Source: Oscillospiraceae bacterium (GTDB lineage: Bacteria; Bacillota_A; Clostridia; Oscillospirales; Ruminococcaceae). Taken from it: DNA of 16,465 bases. The first letter of the stretch is position 1. Each line of letters starts with the position of its first letter. Made by a program: the position numbers and the translations under genes. The notes under the pieces were generated by a model that had not been told where the DNA came from, made no database searches, and saw nothing but the letters and a program-made list of their open reading frames with translations. The DNA is taken from positions 1-16,465 of the forward strand of contig JAFPQL010000161.1 in assembly GCA_017414145.1 (NCBI GenBank), in the 5' to 3' direction. Positions 1-7,729 of the stretch are shown here, in pieces.

Positions 1-99
1 GATGAACAGAATTTTTCTTTTTTATTTGGATTATCCTTTATTTTCCCATAATCACAGGAATACCATGTAATTCTTTTTTGTTTTTCTGGATTAGAGACT
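1..99. other. AT-rich segment abutting truncated rlmB
   Basis: The first 99 bases are about 28% GC, against 55% in the next hundred and GC-rich sequence elsewhere. In the rlmB reading frame there is a TAA at 49-51. The codons from 52 to about 99 are open but give a Phe/Leu-rich stretch unlike any RlmB N-terminus. Two similar T-rich runs occur (around 13-33 and 70-94, both ending GGATTA), so this may be low-complexity or duplicated sequence. I see no gene, promoter or clear mobile-element end. It could be a real insertion or rearrangement breakpoint, or a misjoined contig end. The sequence alone cannot separate these. Confidence 0.6.
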
Positions 100-744
100 G
101 CAATTATACGAGCGGTCATCGCGGAAGCCAAAAAACAGGGCATCGTCGTCAAGAATGCCGACGCCCGCAAGCTCGATCAGATGACCGGCAACGCCAATCA
201 TCAGGGCATCTGCGCGGTCGGCGCCTGCACCCGATATGCCGCTGTCTCCGATCTGCTCCGCATTGCGGAGGAAAAGGGACAGCCGCCGTTTCTCATTCTC
301 TGCGACGGCATCGAGGACCCGCACAATCTCGGCGCGATTCTCCGGACTGCCGAGGCAGCGGGCGCACACGGCGTCATTCTGCCGAAGCGGCGCAGCGCGT
401 CCCTGACGCAGACCGTCTTCAAGACCTCTGCCGGTGCCGCAAGCTGGATCCCCGTCGCCAGAGTCAGCAATCTCTCGACTGAAATGATCGCGCTGAAGCA
501 AAAGGGACTCTGGTTTTTCGGCGCAGACATGAACGGCAGTCAGGCAGACAAAACAGATTTTACCGGCGCTGTCGGACTCGTCATCGGATCGGAGGGCTTC
601 GGCCTGAGTGCGCCTGTGCGTGCGCAGTGTGACGGAATCGTCTCTCTGCCGATGTTCGGACAGGTCAATTCCCTCAATGCGTCCGTCGCAGCTGGAATTC
701 TGATGTATGAGGTCGTCAGACAGCGCATGAACAGAAATCAGTAA
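100..744 (+). CDS. rlmB: TrmH/SpoU-family 23S rRNA 2'-O-methyltransferase (RlmB-like), 5'-truncated
   Basis: SPOUT-fold methyltransferase of the TrmH/SpoU family. RlmB methylates the 2'-O of G2251 in 23S rRNA using S-adenosylmethionine. The SPOUT signatures are present: DGIEDPHNLGAILRTAEAAG (motif 1), LVIGSEGFGLS (motif 2) and LPMFGQVNSLNASVAAGILMYE (motif 3, trefoil knot). Before them lies the tail of the L30e-like substrate-binding domain, with the typical HQG motif just after Met 181. Homology reaches upstream to about base 100 (AIIRAVIAEAKKQG), but the first in-frame ATG is at 181. The family's first 40 or so residues are missing and replaced by AT-rich DNA. RlmB proteins are usually about 240-260 residues; about 215 codons are seen here. 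The gene ends 19 bases before the next one and probably heads its operon. Family assignment is firm. Choosing RlmB over another TrmH paralogue is likely but less sure. Confidence 0.8.
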   Translation, partial: AIIRAVIAEAKKQGIVVKNADARKLDQMTGNANHQGICAVGACTRYAAVSDLLRIAEEKGQPPFLILCDGIEDPHNLGAILRTAEAAGAHGVILPKRRSASLTQTVFKTSAGAASWIPVARVSNLSTEMIALKQKGLWFFGADMNGSQADKTDFTGAVGLVIGSEGFGLSAPVRAQCDGIVSLPMFGQVNSLNASVAAGILMYEVVRQRMNRNQ

Positions 745-763
745 GGAAAGGAATGCTTCCAGA

Positions 764-3349
764 ATGCAGCTTCACGAATCGCACGACGATGTTACGATAA
801 ATCCGCAGTCCCCCGCCGGACAGCCCGAACAGACCGGCAGTCAGCCCGCGCCGCAAACGCAGAACCCGCAGAACGATGCGGCAGCAGACAAGGCAGAATC
901 CGCACCGGCCGCTGAGACAGTACCGGCAGCCGAAGCGTCAGACGAACCGGCCAAAAAGCCCGCGGACGACGCCCCGAAGCACCCGCCGAAACGGGAAAAG
1001 CCGCAGGCGTCCGCTGACAGACACGGCAGACAGCCGAAAGCTGATCAGGACGGCAATCCGGTGAAAAAACGCAGCCGGCAGCCTGTGCAGGATACCAAGC
1101 CCTCCGACATCCGGAAGCCGCAGGTGTCCTTCATGAACTCGATTGCGAATCTGGAACCCGCCTCCCGCGCACGCTGGACGGGCTCGACGACCGCACAGGC
1201 ATATGACCACGCCGTCATGCAGTCCGAACAGACGCCGGACAAGCATTATGAGCCGAAAATCCGCAAAATGACGGATTCCACCAGAGCGAAGGAGCGGCGC
1301 AGTCACCGCCGCCCGACCGAACCGCTGCCGTATCTGAAGGATACGCCCGTGGAAACCGTGCAGTCCCTGCCGGCGCGGAAGCGGAAAAAGCGCAAATCGC
1401 TCCTGATGACCGGAGAACTTGACCGGATTCCCGAAAAGCTGACAAAAGCGGATTCGGCTCCCCTGACGCCGAAGCAGCAGACGATTGCCGACGCCTCGGA
1501 AATCGACTTCTCGGTCGGCACGCCGCCCGCGGAACAGGTGCGCGAGATTCCCGTCCGCGAAAAGGAGCTCCGGAAAAAGCGCGAGGAACAGCGCCGCGAA
1601 AAGAATTTCCAGCAGCCGGAGGACCGTGCGACCGTCCAGAAGGATCTGAATGAGCTCAGCACCAGCCTTTCCCTGCGCGCCGCACTGATCGGCCTGATTT
1701 TCGTGTGCAGTGCGGTCATCACCGTGCTGGACTGGATTCCGCAGATTCCGATGCCGCAGTTTCTTTCCAGCAAGGACGCGCCCGTCAGCTTCCTGACCAT
1801 TCAGATTCTGCTCGGCCTGCTCTCCCTGCCGTTTTCCGGCGACCTGCTGCGCACCGGTTACATGAAGCTGATTCAGCTCCGCGCCGACAGCGATTCCCTG
1901 ACCGCCATGAGCATGGTCTCCTCAATGCTGGCCGCAATTCTCCTGCTGCCCAGCCCCGGAATGCTCAGCAGCGGCGTCTGCTCGACCTATATCTCGGTCG
2001 GTCTGCTCTCGCTCTGGCTCAATACCCTGTCCAAGAAGATGATCGTCTCGCGTGCCATCCGCAATTTTGCGATTCTGTCCGATAATTCGCAGAAGTACGG
2101 CATCCGCTATGTCGAGGATGAAAAGCGCGCGGAAAATCTCACCCGCGGCACGATCGGCGATTTCCCGATTCTCGCGGCGATGCAGCCCGTGGACAACCCG
2201 AAGGATTTTCTCAAATACACCTTCTCATCCGATCTCGGCGACCGCTTCTGCCGGACCGCCGTGCCGCTGATGTTCGTGCTGTCTGCGGCATTCTCAATCG
2301 TTCTCGCCGTCCTGCGCGCCGGTTCTGTGGAAAGCGCCGTCTGTTACGGCACCTCGCTCTTTGCGCTCTGCTTCTCCGCCTTCGCCTGCACTGCGATTAC
2401 GCTGATTTCCAATCTGCCGATGGAGAGCGGCACAAAGGCCTATGTCCGCAACAGCGGTCTGCTGCTCGGATATCAGAGCGTCGATGACTTCTACGATGTC
2501 AACACCGTCATGGTCGATGCGCGCACGCTGTTCCCGAAGGAAAGCACCAAGCTTGAATCCGTCGAGCTCTTCGGCGATGCCCGCACCGAGGATGTGATCT
2601 TCTATGCGGCTGCGCTGACCAGACACGGCGGCAGCATCCTGCGCGGGATGTTCCTCTCCGCAATGGAGCACGATGACCGGATCCTCCCGACCGTTGAGGA
2701 CTACAGCTACGACGAGGGCAAGGGCATCAGCGGCTGGATTCACAATCAGCGCGTCCTGCTCGGCACCAGAGAGATGATGTCGGCGCACAGCATTGAGGGG
2801 CTCCCCCCCGCCGCACGGGAGGACGAAGCCGCCGCAGTCGGAAACCGCGTGCTGTACCTTTCCGTTTCCGGCACCGCTGCCGCGATGTTCACGATCCGGC
2901 TGACTGCCGCAAAAACAGTCAAGCACTGGCTGCGCGCACTGGACCGCGAGCAGATTTTCCTGCTGATCCGCAGCAATGACCCGCTGCTCTCCCAGCGCGG
3001 CATCGCCAAGATGTTCGCGTTCCCCGAAGATTTGCTGAAGGTCATTCCGTCCCGTCTGGAGCCGGAATATGCCGCAGAGACCGTTCCGATGAAAACCGCC
3101 CGCCCGTCGATGCTCTGTGCCGGCAGACTGCCCGGTTTCATTCAGACCATTGTCGGCGCAAAGCGCATCCGTTCCGCCGCAACCCTCGGCCTGATTCTGC
3201 AAATCGTCACCGCCTGCCTCGGTTTTCTCTATGTGCTGCTCTTTGTCCTGCTGCACGACTATGAGGATATCAACGGCGGTCTGCTGCTGGTGTATCATGT
3301 CATCTGCACAGTCATCACGGTCTGCTCAATCCGGCTGAAGGATACCTGA
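764..3349 (+). CDS. Degenerate P-type ATPase-like membrane protein with long disordered N-terminus
   Basis: 861 residues; Shine-Dalgarno AAGGAAAGG lies 12 bases before the ATG. Residues 1-300 are rich in Pro, Gln, Ala, Lys, Arg and Glu and look disordered. The rest has the heavy-metal (P1B) ATPase layout: four hydrophobic helices (about 304-325, 343-363, 380-400, 404-426), a short cytoplasmic segment in the actuator position, two helices (about 497-520, 525-550), a large cytoplasmic domain, and two C-terminal helices (about 803-857). Family landmarks align in order but are eroded. VMVDARTLF (Asp585) sits at DKTGT. GKGISG (652-657) followed by RVLLGTREMM matches the nucleotide-binding domain's GKGV...VLVGNRRLL. 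LLIRSND (736-739) replaces TGDN. The GDGxND hinge, the CPC metal site and TGE are absent. ATP-driven transport is therefore unlikely, and a regulatory, scaffold or chaperone role is possible. It is coupled to the peptidase gene 14 bases downstream. Homology is my reading of motifs and topology, not a search result. Confidence 0.7.
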   Translation: MQLHESHDDVTINPQSPAGQPEQTGSQPAPQTQNPQNDAAADKAESAPAAETVPAAEASDEPAKKPADDAPKHPPKREKPQASADRHGRQPKADQDGNPVKKRSRQPVQDTKPSDIRKPQVSFMNSIANLEPASRARWTGSTTAQAYDHAVMQSEQTPDKHYEPKIRKMTDSTRAKERRSHRRPTEPLPYLKDTPVETVQSLPARKRKKRKSLLMTGELDRIPEKLTKADSAPLTPKQQTIADASEIDFSVGTPPAEQVREIPVREKELRKKREEQRREKNFQQPEDRATVQKDLNELSTSLSLRAALIGLIFVCSAVITVLDWIPQIPMPQFLSSKDAPVSFLTIQILLGLLSLPFSGDLLRTGYMKLIQLRADSDSLTAMSMVSSMLAAILLLPSPGMLSSGVCSTYISVGLLSLWLNTLSKKMIVSRAIRNFAILSDNSQKYGIRYVEDEKRAENLTRGTIGDFPILAAMQPVDNPKDFLKYTFSSDLGDRFCRTAVPLMFVLSAAFSIVLAVLRAGSVESAVCYGTSLFALCFSAFACTAITLISNLPMESGTKAYVRNSGLLLGYQSVDDFYDVNTVMVDARTLFPKESTKLESVELFGDARTEDVIFYAAALTRHGGSILRGMFLSAMEHDDRILPTVEDYSYDEGKGISGWIHNQRVLLGTREMMSAHSIEGLPPAAREDEAAAVGNRVLYLSVSGTAAAMFTIRLTAAKTVKHWLRALDREQIFLLIRSNDPLLSQRGIAKMFAFPEDLLKVIPSRLEPEYAAETVPMKTARPSMLCAGRLPGFIQTIVGAKRIRSAATLGLILQIVTACLGFLYVLLFVLLHDYEDINGGLLLVYHVICTVITVCSIRLKDT

Positions 3350-3363
3350 AAAGGAGGCAATTC

Positions 3364-4953
3364 ATGCCGAAATGCCGGCAACTTGCGGCACTCGCGTCCG
3401 CCGTGCTTCTGCTGACCGGATGCGACCCTGCCGACCTGTTCCTGTCGCCGGAGGATTCCGCCGCCATGATCTCCGACCATACGGCGCAGCGGTACCGCAC
3501 CGAGGACGCCCGCAGGCTCGTCACGGATTTACAGGCCGCATGGACTACGGACGATGCCGAAGCCGTCCGGAGCCTGACTGACCGCCTGATCGGCGCCGTC
3601 GATGACGCCTCTGCCGTTTATCTCACTGCCGAAATGCAGTATTACGCCGACTGGAACAACAAAGACCTGTCCGCGCTCCACGATCAGACATTGCAGGATT
3701 TCTTTGAGGTTTCGGAAATGGCGCGCTGGGCATTCACAAACGGGCTGCACAAATCGCAGTACAAGGAGCTGTTTGAGCCGCTCGCCGATGCGGAGAACGC
3801 GGATTACTATCTTTCGACCGGTCTCAGCCGGGTCTGCTCCGCGGCGCGCAGTGAGGCGACCGACAGCAGCGCAAGGCTGGATGAATACTACCAGACCGCA
3901 TACGGCGAAGATTCTGACAGCGAGACGACAGACGAAGCCTGCGCCGCGCTCTATCTCGATACGATCGGGAGCATGAACACCGACGATCTGCGCTACGGGT
4001 ATTATGTGCGGGATTATACGCCCGAAGATGTGTCTGCCGCTTACCGCGAAATCTGCAAAGACATCGTGCCGCTCTATCAGACCCTGCGCGACAGCATCGA
4101 GTCCGACAGCCGGTACAGCAGTCTGAGCGGGAAAAAATATGCCGTCAAAGAGCCGTTTTCCGAGATCCGGAAGTACGCCGCACAGATTTCCCCGCGTCTG
4201 GCGGAATCCGCGGAAAAGCTGACCGGAGAATCGCTCTGCACAGTCGCATCCGGCGACAGCTGCTACGACGGCAGCTATACGGTTTCGTTCCCGAAGGAGC
4301 AGACCGCCCGCATCTATTTTTATCAGGGCAATGACTGCTTTGATTTTACCGGCGCTGTGCATGAGTTCGGCCATTTCCATGCCGACTGGCACGACCGCAC
4401 GCCGACTCTGCTGCAAAGAACCTGCATCGACCTCGCGGAGATTCAGTCACAGGGACTGGAGATGCTGTATACGCATTTCTACGGCGATCTGTACGGCAAA
4501 GACGCCGGCTATCTGGAGCAGTTTGAACTGCTGAACATGGTCGATTCCGTCGTGACAGGCTTTGCCGTCGGGGAATTTGAACGCGAAGTCATGCAGCAGA
4601 AGGACACGCTCACGGCTGAGGAAGTCGTTGGGGCATTCCGGCGGCGCAAGGAGGAAACCGGCTTCTCGCTGGAGCTCGGTCAGGTCACCCACCTCTACGA
4701 GCAGCCCGGATATTACATCAGCTACGGGGTTTCCGCGCTGGCCGCACTGCAAATTTACGCGGAAATGACGGAGAATTTTGAAGCAGGCGCCGCGCTCTAT
4801 GAGAAAATTGCAGAAACGCCCGCCCTCTCCGGCGAACATCGGCTGATGCGCACGCTGAACGCCTGCGGATTTGACAATCCCTTTTCAGCGGATTCGATTC
4901 ATGCGGTTTCAGAGCATCTTGCGGAACGGATCCGGCAGCTGAATGCGGCATAA
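3364..4953 (+). CDS. M3-like zinc metallopeptidase lipoprotein
   Basis: 529 residues. A signal peptide ends in the lipobox LLLTGC, so Cys20 should be lipidated and the protein anchored on the outer face of the membrane. HEFGHFHADWH (His333, Glu334, His337) is the HExxH zinc motif of the M3 oligoendopeptidase group. Glu359 in IDLAEIQSQGLE fits the third zinc ligand, and LYEQPGYYISYGVSALAALQ matches the substrate-binding Tyr segment of PepF-like enzymes. All expected catalytic residues are present, so it should be active. Most M3 peptidases are cytoplasmic, soluble and about 600 residues; a shorter lipoprotein form is unusual. A strong AAGGAGG site (3351-3357) lies just before the ATG, and the gene begins 14 bases after the P-type-ATPase-like gene stops, so the two are co-transcribed. 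It ends at a strong terminator. The substrate is unknown; peptides or a surface protein are the obvious candidates. Confidence 0.82.
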   Translation: MPKCRQLAALASAVLLLTGCDPADLFLSPEDSAAMISDHTAQRYRTEDARRLVTDLQAAWTTDDAEAVRSLTDRLIGAVDDASAVYLTAEMQYYADWNNKDLSALHDQTLQDFFEVSEMARWAFTNGLHKSQYKELFEPLADAENADYYLSTGLSRVCSAARSEATDSSARLDEYYQTAYGEDSDSETTDEACAALYLDTIGSMNTDDLRYGYYVRDYTPEDVSAAYREICKDIVPLYQTLRDSIESDSRYSSLSGKKYAVKEPFSEIRKYAAQISPRLAESAEKLTGESLCTVASGDSCYDGSYTVSFPKEQTARIYFYQGNDCFDFTGAVHEFGHFHADWHDRTPTLLQRTCIDLAEIQSQGLEMLYTHFYGDLYGKDAGYLEQFELLNMVDSVVTGFAVGEFEREVMQQKDTLTAEEVVGAFRRRKEETGFSLELGQVTHLYEQPGYYISYGVSALAALQIYAEMTENFEAGAALYEKIAETPALSGEHRLMRTLNACGFDNPFSADSIHAVSEHLAERIRQLNAA

Positions 4954-4960
4954 CACAAAA

Positions 4961-4992
4961 GACCGGTTCCACTTGGAACCGGTCCTTTTTTT
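4961..4992 (+). terminator. Rho-independent terminator of the rlmB-peptidase operon
   Basis: A perfect 10-bp stem, GACCGGTTCC / GGAACCGGTC with an ACTT loop, is followed by a run of seven T. It begins 7 bases after the peptidase stop codon. The GH43 gene converges on it from the right (stop at 5047), and on the minus strand the stem is followed by TTTTGTG, so it may also stop that transcript. Confidence 0.93.
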
Positions 4993-5046
4993 GCAACTGA
5001 TCATCGGCGTGCGAGATCGCCGGAAGCGGTCTGTGCCGGCAATGCC

Positions 5047-7407
5047 TCAGCTTTCAAATCCGGCAATTTCTCCGGTCAGAAAGCGGATCAACCACAACGC
5101 ATCTGCCACCGAAACCGTCCCGTCCAGATTGACATCCGCCGCACGCGAACGCGCCGGATCGGTAAATCCGTTCAGCAGACCGTACTTCATCAGCGCCAGA
5201 TCGACCGCGGTGATTCTGCCGTCGTTGTTCAGATCGCCGCGGCGGTACTGCACAGACGGGCCCGGCCCGTCAATCACTGTCATAGCCGGCGCTGCAATCA
5301 CCTCATCGAGATAAAAGCTGTTCTTGCTCTTTGCCGTCTCCACATAAATCTGCATGGAAGAAGCCCCTTCCGGAATCTCAAATGCCGGATTGCTGAGCTG
5401 CACCCACTCGCCCTTCACAGCGGTTTCGGTCGCGATCTTCAGGTACTGCGGCTCGTTCTCCGCGTCGCGGTAGAAGAAGGTGAAATGGAAGGTATCGGTG
5501 TCCGTGTCGCCCTCCGTATACTTCGCAACGGCGCTGAAGCTGAACTTTTCGCCCGGACGGAAGATGCCGCTGTTCAGCGAATGCACCGGCCCCATCCAGC
5601 ATTCACCGCGGTCGGAGACATAGAGCGACTTCTCGCCGGCATAGGCCTCTGACGACGAGACAGCAAGGCTCTCGCCGGCTCTGGACGAAAAATTGTCGGT
5701 ATTACGCTCAAATGTGCAGTGGAACCAGTAGCCGTCCGCATCGGGCTCGACGGTCAGCGGCGCATTCCACTCGGCACGCTCATACCGGAAGCAGTCAAAG
5801 TCCGCATAGCCGCCGGCAGATTTGGTCGGATAGCTGTAAATGCCGCTGCGGTAGCCGGTAAAGAGCTTGAGATCGTAGGTCATACCCAGCGTATCGCCGA
5901 TCTTTTTCCAGTCGGAGCCGTCATAGGAATAGTAGAAATTTGCGCGGTCAATGTTATTCGACACATTGTAGCTGCTGTCCACCGTCGCAAAATTGAAATC
6001 AATCTTGAGCCAGACCTCATCGCCGTTCAGCGGGGTCTGCTCGATGATTTTATTGCTGCTGCTGTCAATTTCCGAGCCGCCGTTTTTCGCCATGTAGATC
6101 CGCTTGCTGCCGTCATCCCCGACATAGACGCCGACATTGCCGTAGTTGAACTGAAATGCCGACAGACCCGCATAATCGCCGGGCTTCATACCGCCGGTAT
6201 CGAGCTTGACGGCACTTGAGCAGGCAGGGCCTTCGGTGCGCATCGTCAGCGTATTGCGCGCATGGAGCAGCTCGTTAGCCAGTGTCTTGTTTTTCAGCCG
6301 GAGATAACCCGGACGCTCGGTCACCGACCACGCGCTGTTATCCGGATTGTGATTCCACTGCCATTCCAGCGCAAGGCGGTCGGTGTCGTAGTCAAATTCA
6401 TCGTCATGCGCGAGGAAAGTGCCGCTGTAGCTGCCGGAGACATTCAGTGTCACCGGCGCCTTGCCGTTGACACCCATGACCGGCCAGTCGTTCTGCCATG
6501 TAAACGGCACAAGCACCGGCACTCTGCCGACCGCGCCGTGATCCTGAAACAGCAGCGCATACCAGTCGCCGTCCGGCGTATCAATGATGCCGCCCTGCGC
6601 GACGCCGCTGCCGTAGGTACCGAGGCCGGATTCCAGAACCGTCTTGCCCTCCCATGTGCCTTCGAGCGATTTGCTGCGGTAGCACAGCTCGATGCGCGGA
6701 TGCCCGTTCGGCCACGCGATGATAAACACATAGTACCAGTCGCCGATTTTGTGGATGTGCGAGCCCTCGCCCGCCAGACCGGTCAGACCGGTGCGGAACA
6801 GCGTTTTGTCCAGTCCGCCCCATTTGAAATCGGTCATTTCATCGTTGAATTCCTTGATTTTGATTTCGCCGCTGCCGTAGACCAGATATTTTCTGCCGTC
6901 GTCGTCAAAGAGCATTGACGCGTCGTGATACATTCCGCGGATTTCGGTTCTTGTCCACGGGCCGTTCTCGATATCGGCCGTCTTGTAAATATAGGAATTG
7001 CCGGTGCCGTAGCTGCCGAAGAACACATAGAACATTCCGTCGTGGTAGCGCAGACTGGTCGCCCACTGTCCGTGCGAATAATCATGCTTGCCCTGCGACA
7101 GCGTCTGCACGGGGCCGTCTGCGTAGGTGTCAAAGACATAGTTGCAGATCTGCCATGAAAACAGGTCCTTTGACTTCATGATCGGCGCGCCCGGCGAAAA
7201 ATACATTGTCGTATGCACCATATAATAGGTGTCGCCGACGCGGATGATGTCGTCATCCGGCACATCCGAATAGATGAACGGATTTGCGATGGTGTCCGCC
7301 GCTGCTGCCTGCATGACCGGACGCCGCGGCATGGCCGTCAGCACAGCGAGCCCGCAGACCGCCGCCGTCAGAAGGCTCAGCAGCCTGCTTTTTCTTCTTT
7401 GTCTCAT
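5047..7407 (-). CDS. Secreted dockerin-bearing GH43 glycosidase with CBM22-like module
   Basis: 786-residue cellulosomal enzyme, probably cleaving arabinose- or xylose-containing hemicellulose. A signal peptide (RRKSR, hydrophobic core, likely cleavage after Ala37) is followed by a five-bladed GH43 catalytic domain (about 40-335). Likely catalytic residues: base Asp51 in the PDDDIIRVGDTYYMV segment, pKa-tuning Asp162 (YHDASMLFDDDG) and acid Glu214 (AGEGSHIHKIGDWYY). Residues about 340-545 look like the beta-sandwich domain that follows GH43 in beta-xylosidases. Residues about 563-707 resemble CBM22, with a WFHCTFERNTDNFSSRAG start and a SFYLDEV end. The C-terminus (722-786) is a type I dockerin with two calcium-loop repeats, GDLNNDGRITAVDLALMKYG and ADVNLDGTVSVADALWLIRF. 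No cohesin or scaffoldin gene is in the window. It lies downstream of abfA in the same direction but has its own promoter. Xylosidase versus arabinofuranosidase activity cannot be settled from sequence. Confidence 0.9.
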   Translation of the reverse strand: MRQRRKSRLLSLLTAAVCGLAVLTAMPRRPVMQAAAADTIANPFIYSDVPDDDIIRVGDTYYMVHTTMYFSPGAPIMKSKDLFSWQICNYVFDTYADGPVQTLSQGKHDYSHGQWATSLRYHDGMFYVFFGSYGTGNSYIYKTADIENGPWTRTEIRGMYHDASMLFDDDGRKYLVYGSGEIKIKEFNDEMTDFKWGGLDKTLFRTGLTGLAGEGSHIHKIGDWYYVFIIAWPNGHPRIELCYRSKSLEGTWEGKTVLESGLGTYGSGVAQGGIIDTPDGDWYALLFQDHGAVGRVPVLVPFTWQNDWPVMGVNGKAPVTLNVSGSYSGTFLAHDDEFDYDTDRLALEWQWNHNPDNSAWSVTERPGYLRLKNKTLANELLHARNTLTMRTEGPACSSAVKLDTGGMKPGDYAGLSAFQFNYGNVGVYVGDDGSKRIYMAKNGGSEIDSSSNKIIEQTPLNGDEVWLKIDFNFATVDSSYNVSNNIDRANFYYSYDGSDWKKIGDTLGMTYDLKLFTGYRSGIYSYPTKSAGGYADFDCFRYERAEWNAPLTVEPDADGYWFHCTFERNTDNFSSRAGESLAVSSSEAYAGEKSLYVSDRGECWMGPVHSLNSGIFRPGEKFSFSAVAKYTEGDTDTDTFHFTFFYRDAENEPQYLKIATETAVKGEWVQLSNPAFEIPEGASSMQIYVETAKSKNSFYLDEVIAAPAMTVIDGPGPSVQYRRGDLNNDGRITAVDLALMKYGLLNGFTDPARSRAADVNLDGTVSVADALWLIRFLTGEIAGFES

Positions 7408-7481
7408 ATTCTGTATTCCCCCATTTCTGAATATACCCGTGCAGAATTTCCGCCGGTCTGCACGCCGGCTCAGTCGGTTTC

Positions 7482-7513
7482 GTGCAGCAGACAGCCACCC
7501 TTGTCTCCTGCAC
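7482..7513. repeat. Imperfect inverted repeat at the predicted GH43 transcription start
   Basis: GTGCAG and AGACA on one arm pair with TGTCT and CTGCAC on the other, with one mismatch between the two paired blocks and an 8-base centre. It starts about eight bases downstream of the -10 box, so it would form a 5'-end hairpin in the mRNA or serve as an operator blocking the promoter. It has no T tract, so it is not an ordinary terminator. No known regulator motif is recognised. Confidence 0.6.
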
Positions 7514-7520
7514 CATTCTC

Positions 7521-7549
7521 ATTATAGCATGACTTGTATCATCTGTCAG
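7521..7549 (-). promoter_or_regulatory. Sigma-A promoter of the GH43 gene
   Basis: On the minus strand, CTGACA (-35, 7544-7549) is separated by exactly 17 bases from TATAAT (-10, 7521-7526). This is one mismatch from consensus. It predicts a start near 7514 and a leader of about 105 bases before the GH43 start codon. Confidence 0.8.
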
Positions 7550-7596
7550 TAAAGGATTTGCAGGAATGATGTAGAATTTACAGAACCTGTCCGTAC

Positions 7597-7629
7597 TTTT
7601 CCGGAGATTGCAGTCATCTTTCCGGAAAA
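7597..7629. repeat. Inverted repeat TTTTCCGGA-N15-TCCGGAAAA
   Basis: Two perfect 9-bp arms are separated by 15 bases. It is centred about 100 bases upstream of the predicted GH43 start site and about 65 bases beyond its -35 box. No T tract follows in either direction. The spacing and position suit a dimeric activator or repressor site, but no specific regulator is recognised. Confidence 0.5.
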
Positions 7630-7661
7630 TCGTCCCCAGAAATTGCGATATGACAGATCAA

Positions 7662-7696
7662 AACAGCCGGCTGCCATTTCAGCAAAGCCGGCTGTT
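7662..7696 (-). terminator. Likely terminator of abfA
   Basis: An 11-bp perfect stem (AACAGCCGGCT / AGCCGGCTGTT) with a 13-base loop, starting about 33 bases after the abfA stop codon. On the minus strand it runs into only four T, so termination may be partial and some transcript may reach the GH43 gene. Confidence 0.65.
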
Positions 7697-7729
7697 CCGT
7701 TTCTGTTCAGTTTTGAAATACTGCCCGAT

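Larger units (their letters stand above)
7408..7729. other. Intergenic region between abfA and the GH43 gene
   Basis: 322 bases without a gene. From right to left (direction of transcription) it holds a weak terminator hairpin after abfA (7662-7696), a 9-bp inverted repeat TTTTCCGGA-N15-TCCGGAAAA (7597-7629), a consensus promoter (7521-7549), an imperfect 32-bp palindrome at the predicted start site (7482-7513), a smaller GCCGG/CCGGC hairpin (around 7450-7470) and the GH43 ribosome binding site GGGGGA near 7417-7424. The short open frames here match no family I know. Confidence 0.7.

Noticed and set aside
2294..3298. 334-residue minus-strand open frame inside the P-type-ATPase-like gene
   Set aside because: No recognisable domain or ribosome site; the plus strand has the coherent membrane topology and operon context.
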